64,000 bases of DNA, from NCBI GenBank assembly GCA_000309865.1, contig AMGN01000033.1, positions 15,148 through 79,147 on the forward strand, in the 5' to 3' direction. The notes under the pieces are model-generated. The model was not told the origin of the DNA. It did no database searches and worked only from the letters and a program-made list of their open reading frames with translations. This document shows positions 9,941-19,228 of the stretch, piece after piece. How positions within the stretch are numbered: the stretch's first letter is position 1; every line of letters begins with the position of its first letter. The position numbers and the translations under genes were made by a program. This stretch comes from Methanobacterium sp. Maddingley MBC34 (GTDB lineage: Archaea; Methanobacteriota; Methanobacteria; Methanobacteriales; Methanobacteriaceae).

Positions 9941-11506
9941 ATGAATGAATCTGTACTCATTGGGAAATCTGAGCGTTTTCTGGATCAGATAAAGAGAAAA
10001 AAGATTTCATTAAATGATATTGAAAGCCCGGAAAAGTTCCTGTCAATTTACACTTATTTGAAAGACAACATGGATACTCTTCAGGATATGCGGGAGACCA
10101 TGGAAATTAAGGGTTATACTGCTCCTTATCGTTCCATAAACAAGTATGGTCGTCCCCTTAGTGGTGAAACCAAGGCAGAGGATATGTTTGATGTCAGCCG
10201 CCACACCCAGTATTTCCGGATGAACGCAGCTGCCAAGAAAAACATACTGGACCGGGTTAAATCTGCCATGTCCTCTCATCGTATTGCCATTGGACATCTG
10301 GAGGAGTTCGCAACCTTAGAATGCGTTTCATGCCAGAGGAAGTACAAAGGTCATGAAATAGCGCTTTTAACCCGGGAAAATTGTCAATGCGGCGGAGATA
10401 AGATAAAGTTACATGTAAATAAAGATGGAGTTTATCGTCTTGAAATCATTCCATTTTTACCTCTTTCTGGGGATTACATGGTTAAACTATCAGAACTCAG
10501 TCCCCGAAGCAGACAAGCCTTCCGTAGCATGGTGCGCATCTTAAAACAGGAAAAAAGGGGAATTGTTAAAACCGTATCCCTGGTTATCAAGATCATGGAA
10601 GATGGTAGATGGGTTCGAAAAAGGGTTACCATTGATGCCCATGATGAGGCCAATTATGAAAAAGAGATTCGCAGTCAGTATGGTTCAAATGCCCGTATTG
10701 AAATGATGCAGTTCCATCGTAAAAAGCCTTCCATAATCAATGACAAACAGGTTCAAACTGCCCTTTCACTGGGTTATGTTAAGTATGCAGAAACTGAGAT
10801 CCTCCGTTTTTTACCGGATCTACTTGATAAATCTCTCTCCAATAAGGAGAAAGTTGAAGAATACCAGGAAGCAATGGAAGTTGCCGAGAGAAATGCCAAT
10901 AAATATGAAGATGGCGATGATCCTGAAACCCTGAAGAAGTTCTTTTTAAAAAGAGAACTTGAAGAAAGGGGACTCCTGGATGATGATGAAATTCTTGATG
11001 AAACCATCAAAAATGATTTAAATAAGAAAGATTTACTTGAAAAAAGTCTCTTTCTGGAAATCCCACGTATATACATTTTATGGGATCTTTTACACTACTA
11101 CCTAACCACTTCCTATGATCGCAGAAATAAACATTCTGGTCCTTTCCCTTACCTTCGCCCGGGTCTTGATTCCAACCAGATTAAATCATTCCAGGACTTC
11201 AAACAGGAGGTGGTGCAGATCATGAAGGATCATCTCGCTGATAAGATAGAATACGTACCTCAAATGGGAAAAGTTTTATCCAGTAAATTCTCGGTTGAAA
11301 AGAAGATGAAAGGCCTTCACTTACAGATGGGACCTGCCTTGGGAGCAGCCATACTCTCCATTGAAGGAAAAATACCCACTGAAAAAACATCAGAATTATT
11401 CTCTATACCATTCAAAGATGTTCAAAAGGAGAAAGAAACTCTGGAAACCCTGCAAAAACCTGCTACTTCCAAGGCTAAACAGTTCATGGCAATGATGAAA
11501 AAATAG
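9941..11506 (+). CDS. Conserved methanogen protein, probably DUF530 family
   Basis: 521 residues, soluble, with a central zinc-ribbon-like pair (CVSC near residue 127, CQCGG near 149). The middle is rich in basic residues (KRGIVKTVSLVIKIMEDGRWVRKR) and the C-terminal half is mostly helical and charged. From memory it resembles the DUF530 family restricted to methanogens, whose function is unknown; the location next to metG also fits what I recall of related genomes. The zinc ribbon and basic patches would suit nucleic-acid or ribosome binding, but that is inference. ATG 9941 is chosen; the ribosome site upstream is weak (AACGAAGGA). Confidence 0.6.
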   Translation: MNESVLIGKSERFLDQIKRKKISLNDIESPEKFLSIYTYLKDNMDTLQDMRETMEIKGYTAPYRSINKYGRPLSGETKAEDMFDVSRHTQYFRMNAAAKKNILDRVKSAMSSHRIAIGHLEEFATLECVSCQRKYKGHEIALLTRENCQCGGDKIKLHVNKDGVYRLEIIPFLPLSGDYMVKLSELSPRSRQAFRSMVRILKQEKRGIVKTVSLVIKIMEDGRWVRKRVTIDAHDEANYEKEIRSQYGSNARIEMMQFHRKKPSIINDKQVQTALSLGYVKYAETEILRFLPDLLDKSLSNKEKVEEYQEAMEVAERNANKYEDGDDPETLKKFFLKRELEERGLLDDDEILDETIKNDLNKKDLLEKSLFLEIPRIYILWDLLHYYLTTSYDRRNKHSGPFPYLRPGLDSNQIKSFQDFKQEVVQIMKDHLADKIEYVPQMGKVLSSKFSVEKKMKGLHLQMGPALGAAILSIEGKIPTEKTSELFSIPFKDVQKEKETLETLQKPATSKAKQFMAMMKK

Positions 11507-11646
11507 CATTAAATAACACCCTAAATTTACTCTCTTTACATTAAATGCATTAATCATTCTTTAATAAATGTATATTCTTTAAAAAAATGTAAAAATTTCT
11601 TTAATAAATATAAATAAAAAATTCAAAATCCAGGAGTGCTTCCAAC

Positions 11647-12105
11647 TTGAAAGATGAGATCTATGTGAATAAACCATTGTCCTTCAGCAGGATCATGGAA
11701 CTCCTGGACCAGAATCCAGATCTCAAGAAGATTAACTGTCCCCCTAGTCTATATTCACGAATTTCACCAAAGTACATTCAGGCACTGAGTGAGCTGGGAG
11801 TGACTGTTGTATCAGTTGAAAAGAAAGGACGTCCCAAGAAGTATAATAAAAAAGATGCTGAAAATATACAGGATTTATTAAGATCAGGCCATAGTACCAA
11901 AGAAATTGCAGAAACTCTTGGTATTCCCCTGAAAACAGTTTATTATCTCAACAGGGCCCCACTTAAACCTGGGCGGAAAATGAAATACGATACCTTAAAA
12001 GTTAAAAAAGTTAAAAACCTTTATAAAAATGGAGTTCCAGCTAAGGATATTTCAAAAGACTTAAAAATCCCCATTAGAACGGTTTACTCCCTCTTAAAAC
12101 GGTGA
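11647..12105 (+). CDS. Small DNA-binding protein with two C-terminal helix-turn-helix units (DUF1699-like)
   Basis: 152 residues. The N-terminal 60 residues (PLSFSRIMELLDQNPDLKKI..PPSLYSRISPKYIQALSELGV) resemble the methanogen DUF1699 domain. After a KKGRPKKY hinge come two successive helix-turn-helix segments of the resolvase/Hin type, roughly residues 77-107 and 119-150, both ending in P(L/I)(K/R)TVY. It is probably a transcription regulator. The TTG start at 11647 lies ten bases after AGGAG (11632-11636). Its stop is four bases before the next start, so it is very likely co-transcribed with the GlcNAc-1-P transferase gene, which it might regulate. Confidence 0.65.
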   Translation: MKDEIYVNKPLSFSRIMELLDQNPDLKKINCPPSLYSRISPKYIQALSELGVTVVSVEKKGRPKKYNKKDAENIQDLLRSGHSTKEIAETLGIPLKTVYYLNRAPLKPGRKMKYDTLKVKKVKNLYKNGVPAKDISKDLKIPIRTVYSLLKR

Positions 12106-12109
12106 AAAA

Positions 12110-13081
12110 ATGGAACCTAACCTTATCATTCTCTATCAGAACCTGTTTTTAACCTCGGCCATCTGCGCCCTGGTGGCCTTTCTGGTAACATTCATAAGTA
12201 TGCCCCGTCTTATTAAAAAGCTGAAAGATGCAGATATTGTGGGCAGAGATATTCACAAACCATCCAAGCCCGCTGTGGCTGAAATGGGTGGTATTGGTAT
12301 TCTTTTCGGATTTATCATCGGTATATTTCTGGGTATTTATTTCTATCCTGAACTTCAGTTCCAGCTCACAGTCACCTTACTGGTGATTCTCCTAGTGGGG
12401 ATAGTTGGGATGGTGGATGACCTGGTTATGCTGTCCTCCAAGGAAAAACTAATCCTGCTCTGGCTGGCAGGTATGCCTTTAATCTGGATTGCACCCCCTA
12501 ATGTGGGCTTACTATATATTCTGACCATACCCATTGCAGTTTCCATTGCTGCCAATCTCACCAACATGCTGGCAGGGTTAAATGGTATTGAATCAGGGCT
12601 GGGGGCAATTGCCATGATATCCCTCAGTATTTCCTGTATAATCATGGGTAAGTCCGATGTGGCAGTAATCAGCATGTGCATGGCCGGAGCATTACTGGCC
12701 TTCCTTTACTACAACCGACACCCTTCCAATGTGTTCCCAGGGGATGTGGGTACACTGATTATTGGAGCAACCATTGTGGTAGTGGCCTTTATTGGTAGGG
12801 TGAAGATCATTGCCCTGATTGTGCTGATACCCAACATAATAGATATGCTGCTCAAACTTTACAGTGCTGGTGTAATGGAAAGACAACAACACCAGCCCAC
12901 CCAGGTTGGAGAAGACGGGAAATTGATGGCCCCAGAATCAGGTTTTAATTCCCTTATACGCTGGATTTTAAAACGTCCCATGGAAGAAAAGAATGTGGTC
13001 ATCATTGTGTGGCTCATTGGAATATTCTTCGGTGCAGTGGGGATAATTCTGGCTTACATCTTAAAAGCACGTATGTTTTAA
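12110..13081 (+). CDS. UDP-GlcNAc-1-phosphate transferase family protein (AglH/MraY/Alg7-like)
   Basis: 323 residues, about ten membrane segments. The polyprenyl-phosphate sugar-1-phosphate transferase signatures are present: MVDDLVML (Asp pair at 103-104), NMLAGLNGIESG near 152 and NVFPGDVGT near 204, plus the His-containing loop MERQQHQPT. Such enzymes start glycan assembly by moving a sugar-1-phosphate from UDP-sugar to dolichyl phosphate. In a Methanobacterium it could serve N-glycosylation (AglH role) or pseudomurein precursor synthesis (MraY role). The ribosome site GGTGA overlaps the stop of the upstream HTH gene, indicating translational coupling. It may supply lipid-linked sugars to the glycosyltransferase cluster at 40-60 kb. 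Confidence 0.85.
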   Translation: MEPNLIILYQNLFLTSAICALVAFLVTFISMPRLIKKLKDADIVGRDIHKPSKPAVAEMGGIGILFGFIIGIFLGIYFYPELQFQLTVTLLVILLVGIVGMVDDLVMLSSKEKLILLWLAGMPLIWIAPPNVGLLYILTIPIAVSIAANLTNMLAGLNGIESGLGAIAMISLSISCIIMGKSDVAVISMCMAGALLAFLYYNRHPSNVFPGDVGTLIIGATIVVVAFIGRVKIIALIVLIPNIIDMLLKLYSAGVMERQQHQPTQVGEDGKLMAPESGFNSLIRWILKRPMEEKNVVIIVWLIGIFFGAVGIILAYILKARMF

Positions 13082-13163
13082 TTAATACTATGTTAATAAG
13101 AAATAAAGGATATTTTAATTAAAAAATACGCTTTTTGTTGTACTGATACACAAAATAATAAAA

Positions 13164-14072
13164 TCATTCATAAATAGAGCTTAACAGTGCCAGAGCAGCT
13201 TTTTCAATATCAGGATCATTTAAATGTTTTATTATATCCATAGATTGGCGAAGATATTTGGAACCCACATCTGTTTCACCCAGCAAAAAGTAAGCAGTCC
13301 CAATCATCAACCGAGATATGGATTCTCCCTTTTTATCACCTATTTTCATGAAAGACTTCAATGATTTTTGGAAAAATTCCAGAGATTTTTTGGTTTTTTC
13401 TTCTTTTAAAGTAATATCACCCATGATCAGGAGCAATGCTGCCTCTCCTTTCTCATCACCAATATTACTGGCCATTTGATAAGCTTCATCTAAATGAACC
13501 ATTGGGTTTTCAAATTCCTGATAGGTGCCGTATACTGCAGATTCATCCAGAAGTCCAATGATATCATCAAGCCGTTTCCCAATTTTCACATAATCTACTG
13601 ATTCACCATCTTCTAAGAGGTAAGCTTCATTAGATACTTCTGATTCTTGAAGATGTTCATCTTCACCTTCGGCAATTGCTTTTTTAACTGCCTTGTCCTT
13701 GGTAATTCCAATTTGAGCCTCGTATTCTTTTATTTTATTTGAAACTTCTGCCTTGAGGGGTGTGTCCAAGGAAGAACTCAACATAAGAGATTTATAATAA
13801 TAATCAATGGCATTTTGAAAATCATCTGTACTGCTGTACACATCACCTATTAAATCCAGAATAGTTGCTTCTTCTTGAGTGAACCCCAATTCATTGTAAA
13901 TTTCTACTGATTTTTCTAAAAATCCAATTGCATCATCAGTATCTCCATTTTCATATTGCAAAGTTGCAATTTCAACCAGTAAGTTGGCTTCAGCTTCCTG
14001 ATATTCCCATAATTGTTCTAAGAGCTTTTTGAGGGACGTACCATAGTCATCTTTTCCCTTAAAAATAGCCAT
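13164..14072 (-). CDS. Tetratricopeptide-repeat protein
   Basis: 302 residues, soluble and acidic. TPR-like helical pairs recur: residues about 15-110 (EANLLVEIATLQYENGDTDDAIG.., EATILDLIGDVYSSTDDFQNAI..) and 195-300 (MVHLDEAYQMASNIGDEKGEAALLL.., ESISRLMIGTAYFLLGE..), separated by an acidic linker. TPR proteins act as protein-interaction scaffolds. It has a strong ribosome site (GGAGGAATT) and is the last gene of the minus-strand GTPase/KaiC-like cluster, 42 bp after the restored stop of the frameshifted gene. It is probably a scaffold for that system (inference from position). Confidence 0.8.
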   Translation of the reverse strand: MAIFKGKDDYGTSLKKLLEQLWEYQEAEANLLVEIATLQYENGDTDDAIGFLEKSVEIYNELGFTQEEATILDLIGDVYSSTDDFQNAIDYYYKSLMLSSSLDTPLKAEVSNKIKEYEAQIGITKDKAVKKAIAEGEDEHLQESEVSNEAYLLEDGESVDYVKIGKRLDDIIGLLDESAVYGTYQEFENPMVHLDEAYQMASNIGDEKGEAALLLIMGDITLKEEKTKKSLEFFQKSLKSFMKIGDKKGESISRLMIGTAYFLLGETDVGSKYLRQSMDIIKHLNDPDIEKAALALLSSIYE

Positions 14073-14114
14073 AACAATTCCTCCCCTTGGTGATTATCAA
14101 TAAATTTTCACAGG

Positions 14115-14607
14115 TCAACTTACATCACCTAAATAGCTGGTACAGGTTCCCCCTGGCTGTCCTTCAGGGTCTGCGTCCAGTTTATAACTGTACTGTTCAT
14201 GGGTAAGGTTTTCCAAAAAGTTTGCCAGTACAATAGAACGTAAACATACGTGAGGGTCCACACCTTTTTCTAAAAGTTCTTTCAGGCATCAGCCCGGCAT
14301 TTAGTCATGGAGATTGATATCTTATTATTTTCTTCATCTTTAACAGTTACTGTACCTTCCTGAATGAAGCCAGTATCTTCCAAACATTTTATTATGGATT
14401 CCATCAATTCCATGGTGCTTTTCCCTTCCGTATCCAGTGAGATACCACAGGAATTTTCCAGATGATCCATAATGAAGTGAGTGGCATTCCATCCTAGCCT
14501 ACGGGTATAGGCAATATTATCTCCCAGGAGTTCATCCCTGGTTTTTTCAATACTGTATATCCAGCTACTCATAAGTAAATAATAAAGCTCCTGAAGGTCG
14601 ATTTTAT

Positions 14608-14611
<4 letters not shown>
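14115..14611 (-). pseudogene. Frameshifted gene for a 165-residue protein of the KaiC/GTPase cluster
   Basis: The open frame from ATG 14611 ends at 14282 (109 residues, ...MTKCRADA). A second frame, shifted by -1 at the sequence GATGCCTGA (near 14284-14290), continues without a start of its own for 55 codons to TGA at 14117-14115. It encodes a protein-like C-terminus including CLKELLEKGVDPHVC and ANFLENLTHEQYSYKLD. Joining them gives about 165 residues with cysteines spaced like a small sensory or V4R-type domain; I cannot name the family. ATG 14611 overlaps the stop of the KaiC-like gene upstream (ATGA). One missing base, a programmed -1 shift or an assembly error would all explain the break. 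Confidence 0.72.
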
Positions 14612-15321
<710 letters not shown>

Positions 15322-15337
15322 TTTATCACATTTATCC

Positions 15338-15437
15338 TATTATTCCCTATCCTTCCATGAAAGTTAAGAGTTCTATTCCCTATTCCTATTATGAAACCTA
15401 AATTTCTATTCCCTATTCCTACCATGAAACTAAAGTT
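15338..15437. repeat. Three tandem ~33-bp repeats between the two KaiC-like genes
   Basis: Three imperfect adjacent copies at about 15338-15371, 15372-15405 and 15406-15437. The shared core is CTATTCCCTATTCCTA followed by a CATGAAA-containing half. The array sits 17-116 bases upstream of the start of KaiC-like copy B, so it would be in its promoter or leader. Period about 33 bp. Confidence 0.75.
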
Positions 15438-15509
15438 CTATTTTACCCGTTAACACTGTTAACAGTATTTAATCCCATTTATCAAACATGAAAATCCAGT
15501 TTAACTAAA

Positions 15510-16238
15510 CTAATCTCCTTTATTGATGACAATACCCTTTTTTGTTATATGGTAAGATGCTTCCGTTTTTCCCATACCTTTCATGGCTTCAATAATAATG
15601 GTCTCCCCATTGAGTTTAACTATGTTATCAGCCATTGACTTGATAAGTGTCTCTGTCCGGGGATCTGCTGACCCTTCAGTGTAGGTGATTATAGCAGTGC
15701 CCCCTGCTTCTTTCACCCTCAAAACATAGGTTTTTAAAACCCTCACAATTAACATTTCATCGTTAGATTCTAATATAGTGGTTAAAGAATCGATAACTCC
15801 GCGAAAACGCGAATTATTTTCAGAAATAGAGTTCACACTCCGACTTATTTTAACCAGGATGTCAGTGGGGTTTTTAACACTGGATGATTGGTAAACATTA
15901 GATTCTTCAAATTCCACATCACCCTCAGCTGCATCAACCACCCTTAACATCTCATTTTCAAGATATCCATCCAGTTCAAATCCCATATCTGTCATATTCT
16001 GGTAAATATCCCTGATTCCAACATCAGTGGTTAAATAAAGGCATGGTTCATCCTGAGTTAATCCATGATAGGTGAAACCATAACAGAAAAGGGATTTACC
16101 AACTCCTCCCGGACCATAAAGTAGTGTTACTGTGTTTTCAGGGATACCTCCCAAAGTAAGACCTAAATCATCTCCAGAAGATGTTAATTCATCAAGACCA
16201 GTTATTCCTGAGGTAATACGGACGATCATGTGATTCAC
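15510..16238 (-). CDS. KaiC/RecA-like ATPase, copy A
   Basis: 242 residues. SGITGLDEL at the N-terminus and Walker A GPGGVGKS (residues 42-49) identify a single KaiC-type domain. GVIDSLTTIL fills the Walker B beta strand with Asp and no adjacent Glu, so ATP turnover may be slow or need a partner. The GTG start at 16238 overlaps the upstream fusion-protein stop (GTGA), indicating coupled translation; ATG 16229 is an alternative. Co-expression with a GTPase and a roadblock protein suggests an NTP-driven switch rather than recombination. Confidence 0.87.
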   Translation of the reverse strand: MNHMIVRITSGITGLDELTSSGDDLGLTLGGIPENTVTLLYGPGGVGKSLFCYGFTYHGLTQDEPCLYLTTDVGIRDIYQNMTDMGFELDGYLENEMLRVVDAAEGDVEFEESNVYQSSSVKNPTDILVKISRSVNSISENNSRFRGVIDSLTTILESNDEMLIVRVLKTYVLRVKEAGGTAIITYTEGSADPRTETLIKSMADNIVKLNGETIIIEAMKGMGKTEASYHITKKGIVINKGD

Positions 16239-17407
16239 CGGTAAAGTATTTCTAAAAGTGCATCCATAGCATCTTCAATTCCTTCATTACGAATCATACT
16301 TACTGGAATTATAGGTATGCTCTGACCGATGCTCATGACCTTCCTTATTTCATCAGGTGATAATGAACCAGGAAGATCCTGTTTATTGGCCACAATAACC
16401 TTGGGTATGGCCTCTGCCTTACATCTTTTTATCATCTCTTTGGCCCGGGGGAATGTTTTAGGATCAGTTGAGTCCACCAGAATAAATGCTCCCACAGCTT
16501 CTTTGGAGAGAACATCCAGTATAAGATCGAAACGTTCCTGACCAGGTGTTCCGAAAACATCAGCCACAAATCCCTTGTATTCCATGTGCCCGATGTCCAT
16601 GGCCACCGTGGTGGGAACCTGACCCAAAGCCATTTCATCTACCGAAACTGAATTGGGGGCTATTTTTTTGACAAAACTTGATTTTCCTGCGTTAAATGGC
16701 CCAGTTACCAGGATTTTTGGTATGAATATCTTTATTCCACCCGGACGTAGTATATTAAATAGCACCATACTGGTGGATGGTGTGGTCCAGGATGCACCAG
16801 TGACCATGAATCCCTGTCCAATGATAACCCTTTCTTCAATGGTGCTCAGGTTAATCAGACAGTCCATGGATTCTTTGATTTGGTCAATTAGATCAGTTTC
16901 ATAATCCCATTCAGTGAATATATATAATAAAATAGTATTTTTATCCTTTGCAATTTGATTCCATTTTTTAATGATTCGAACTGTTTCCCCTTCATCTAAA
17001 TAATCAATGAGGGTGGAAAGATTATTGATAACTCCCACACCATCCGGGACATCGGTTATTGCATCAATGACAACTTGTTCTATTTGTGAATAATCTTCTA
17101 TGGAGTATTTGCCAGTTACTGGGGCCCCAATGAAGTATGAACTTCCATCTACAAAAAAAACCTTGTTATCATCCATAACTTTTTCAAGGTCCCATCCGAA
17201 TTTCTCGAATTCATAGATGATGGAACTTGGTTCAGTCACGTTGGTAAATATGAAACCGGGGTCTCCTTCTTCCACTCGGCTTTGCAGGGTTTGATAACCA
17301 AAAGCCTCACATTCAACTCCAGGATCAGCGTAAAAAAGTACCGATGAACCTTCTGGTATTCCACCTCCCAGGAAATCGTCCAACTTGGGAATGTGAGTTT
17401 TCTTCAT
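16235..17407 (-). CDS. Degenerate RecA/KaiC-like domain fused to an Arf/MglA-like small GTPase
   Basis: 390 residues. Residues 1-220 follow the KaiC pattern (IPKLDDFLGGGIPEGSSVLFYADPG) but the Walker A GxxxxGK(S/T) is replaced by ADPGVECEAF, so this half probably cannot bind ATP normally. Residues 230-390 are a complete small GTPase: G1 GPFNAGKSS (236-244), a G2 threonine in PTTVAMD, G3 FGTPGQERF (285-293) and G4 NKQDLPG (341-347). A TPGQERF switch II is typical of the Arf/Sar/MglA-like archaeal GTPases. Its start is adjacent to the roadblock stop and its end overlaps KaiC-like copy A. The fusion suggests a pseudo-ATPase scaffold that recruits the GTPase to the KaiC-like partners. Confidence 0.88.
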   Translation of the reverse strand: MKKTHIPKLDDFLGGGIPEGSSVLFYADPGVECEAFGYQTLQSRVEEGDPGFIFTNVTEPSSIIYEFEKFGWDLEKVMDDNKVFFVDGSSYFIGAPVTGKYSIEDYSQIEQVVIDAITDVPDGVGVINNLSTLIDYLDEGETVRIIKKWNQIAKDKNTILLYIFTEWDYETDLIDQIKESMDCLINLSTIEERVIIGQGFMVTGASWTTPSTSMVLFNILRPGGIKIFIPKILVTGPFNAGKSSFVKKIAPNSVSVDEMALGQVPTTVAMDIGHMEYKGFVADVFGTPGQERFDLILDVLSKEAVGAFILVDSTDPKTFPRAKEMIKRCKAEAIPKVIVANKQDLPGSLSPDEIRKVMSIGQSIPIIPVSMIRNEGIEDAMDALLEILYR

Positions 17408-17785
17408 CTACATCCCACCCATGATCTGATTTACTTCCTGGGCAATTGTTTCCATTTCGAAGAATATTAAACCTAACTGGGCTTCTGGTTCTGTTAAAAC
17501 AGTTAAAATAGCTTTAGAACCTGCAGGAAGTAATACAATGGTTCCTTTTTCGGTTTTAACTGAGATTTGACTAACTCCTCCAGTGGTCATCTGTCCGGAT
17601 GCTGCTTCTGCTGCCCCCATAATAGTAGAACACAATGCAGAGAAAATACGGGCATCAACATCAGGAGGTGTTCTGGAATTAATCAAAAGTCCTTCTTTAG
17701 AAACTATTCCACATGCCTTTATCTGTCCTACTTGCATAAGGGTTGTTAGCACGTCATCTAACTCTTCTTTCTTAGTCTTGGCCAT
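17408..17785 (-). CDS. Roadblock/LC7 domain protein
   Basis: 125 residues, one roadblock/LC7 (MglB-like) domain: helix, central strands (KACGIVSKEGLLINSRTP, GTIVLLPAGSKAILTVLT) and a C-terminal helix EMETIAQEVNQIM. Roadblock proteins dimerise and act on Ras/Arf/MglA-type GTPases, often as activating proteins or platforms. Its stop is immediately followed by the start of the RecA-GTPase fusion gene, so that GTPase is the obvious partner. It has a ribosome site (GGGGGAAAT) upstream of ATG 17785. Confidence 0.92.
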   Translation of the reverse strand: MAKTKKEELDDVLTTLMQVGQIKACGIVSKEGLLINSRTPPDVDARIFSALCSTIMGAAEAASGQMTTGGVSQISVKTEKGTIVLLPAGSKAILTVLTEPEAQLGLIFFEMETIAQEVNQIMGGM

Positions 17786-17839
17786 TTATTTCCCCCATAA
17801 ATATTTTTTAAAGATTAGTATAGTTAAATCATGTTCAAT

Positions 17840-18166
17840 TTAATAATTTGTTAATTTCATAATCTTATATAGTTTATAGAAAACATAAATCAGTAATAAA
17901 GCCAAAATAATACTGATTATGATGTATAATGTAATCAGGGTTGAAATGTTATACACATCATACAGCAAAAGGATGACCATGCTCAATGCGTATACGATCA
18001 TTGCCACTGCAAATAATTGAAATGCCCTGATTGTCTTATTTTTATTTGTAAATAAAAGTCCCAAGGCTGCGGTTTTGTTCTTTCTAAAATTGATGTAGAT
18101 CATTAAGGGTAAAATGAATAATAGAGCAAAAATCACTTCAATAAAAAGGGTATTATAGCTACTCAT
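17840..18166 (-). CDS. Small membrane protein with about three membrane segments, downstream of a pair
   Basis: 108 residues, hydrophobic stretches near residues 7-25, 47-68 and 73-98, with a basic loop (RKNKTAALGLLFTNKNKTIR) between the first two. Not recognised. Its start overlaps the end of the upstream membrane gene by eight bases, so the two are translated together. It could be a membrane anchor or sensor for the roadblock/GTPase module 54 bp downstream, but that rests on position only. Confidence 0.7.
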   Translation of the reverse strand: MSSYNTLFIEVIFALLFILPLMIYINFRKNKTAALGLLFTNKNKTIRAFQLFAVAMIVYALSMVILLLYDVYNISTLITLYIIISIILALLLIYVFYKLYKIMKLTNY

Positions 18167-18509
18167 TTTCTTTCTCCATCTTTAGAACATTTTGTAATCC
18201 ATATACAAAGTACAATAGAGAAATAGTATATAAAATGCCAATCAGGTCCAAAACATACTTCATATTTGCATCGTTAAATAGTGAACCCAGTGAATAATAC
18301 AAATGCCCGGTGAAAAAAATGAATGACCCCACAACCAATACCAGTAAAATTTTATTTATTTCCTTTTCATGGAGAAATATCATTGAAACCGCAAAATCTT
18401 CATCTTTTAATCTTTTTAATAATATAAGAGAACTGAAAATCAACACAATTGCCAAAATAAACCCTGCTAGGTGAACAATTGTCATAATCGCGTTTATTTC
18501 AGCAGCCAT
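18159..18509 (-). CDS. Small membrane protein with about four membrane segments
   Basis: 116 residues: hydrophobic segments near residues 8-30, 52-72 and 82-105, with a charged cytoplasmic-looking loop (KRLKDEDFAVSMIFLHEKEINK). Not recognised. It has a strong GGAGG ribosome site before ATG 18509, and its 3' end overlaps the next gene. Resembles its partner in size and topology, so the pair may have arisen by duplication or form a heteromer. Confidence 0.7.
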   Translation of the reverse strand: MAAEINAIMTIVHLAGFILAIVLIFSSLILLKRLKDEDFAVSMIFLHEKEINKILLVLVVGSFIFFTGHLYYSLGSLFNDANMKYVLDLIGILYTISLLYFVYGLQNVLKMEKENE

Positions 18510-18663
18510 GTAAATCCTCCTTTTAACTAATTATTATATTGTTGCTCAAATGTTTTTAAATTTTGTTTTTTCAATTTATTAAAGCAGTTTTCGAAGTAAA
18601 ACCGTAAAAATACATTTATTAAGATCACTAAAAATTAGATCCATGTTTTAAGAATATAAAAAA

Positions 18664-19158
18664 TCATTCCCAAGTCACATCAGCTGTGGTGAATACATAT
18701 TTACTGGAAAAAGCAGGATTGTACAATGCATTGGTGAGATTCTCGGTTTTAAATGATTCAGATATTTTTTTACGGGCATTAAAGTTAATCCGATCACCCA
18801 AACAGTTTCTGTCTGTTTTATCATTGATGTTCGGTGCCGATGCATGAATCCTAAGCTGAATCTTGGTCTTTTGATAGCCATCATGAAAACCCTGATTTGA
18901 ATAGTTTATTTTAACAATTTTTACTCCAGATGGATTGAGTAAGCGTGGGTGTTCTGATGTATAATTTTTAAAAGATTCATAGGGATATATGGCAAGACCA
19001 TCTGATATCGCTCCCTGTAAAGCCCCTGTTCTAGCAGCACTCATGGCCTGGTTGAGTTCACCTGCATTACTTATACTAATAGCCAATGGAATTAGAACCA
19101 TTATACTCAAACCCACTAACAATAAAAATTCAATGGGAAGTTGACCTTTATTATCCAT
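18664..19158 (-). CDS. Type IV pilin-like protein with class III signal peptide
   Basis: 164 residues. The N-terminus MDNKGQLPIEFLLLVGLSIMVLIPLAISI fits the euryarchaeal prepilin pattern: a short basic leader, Gly|Gln cleavage position for the EppA/FlaK-type peptidase, then Q-x3-E-F-hydrophobic. The rest is a polar extracellular domain with Asn-rich segments (N-glycosylation sequons NYT, NYS, NLT). Such proteins form adhesion pili or minor pilus subunits. It lies 70 bp downstream of another pilin-like gene and 154 bp upstream of the membrane-protein pair. No pilus assembly ATPase or PilC-like gene is visible in the window. Confidence 0.8.
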   Translation of the reverse strand: MDNKGQLPIEFLLLVGLSIMVLIPLAISISNAGELNQAMSAARTGALQGAISDGLAIYPYESFKNYTSEHPRLLNPSGVKIVKINYSNQGFHDGYQKTKIQLRIHASAPNINDKTDRNCLGDRINFNARKKISESFKTENLTNALYNPAFSSKYVFTTADVTWE

Positions 19159-19228
19159 CTTACACTGTCCTATTCTTTAAAAAAAACATTATCTCCCTAA
19201 TAAACTAATTATTGTGTAAATAAACGTT

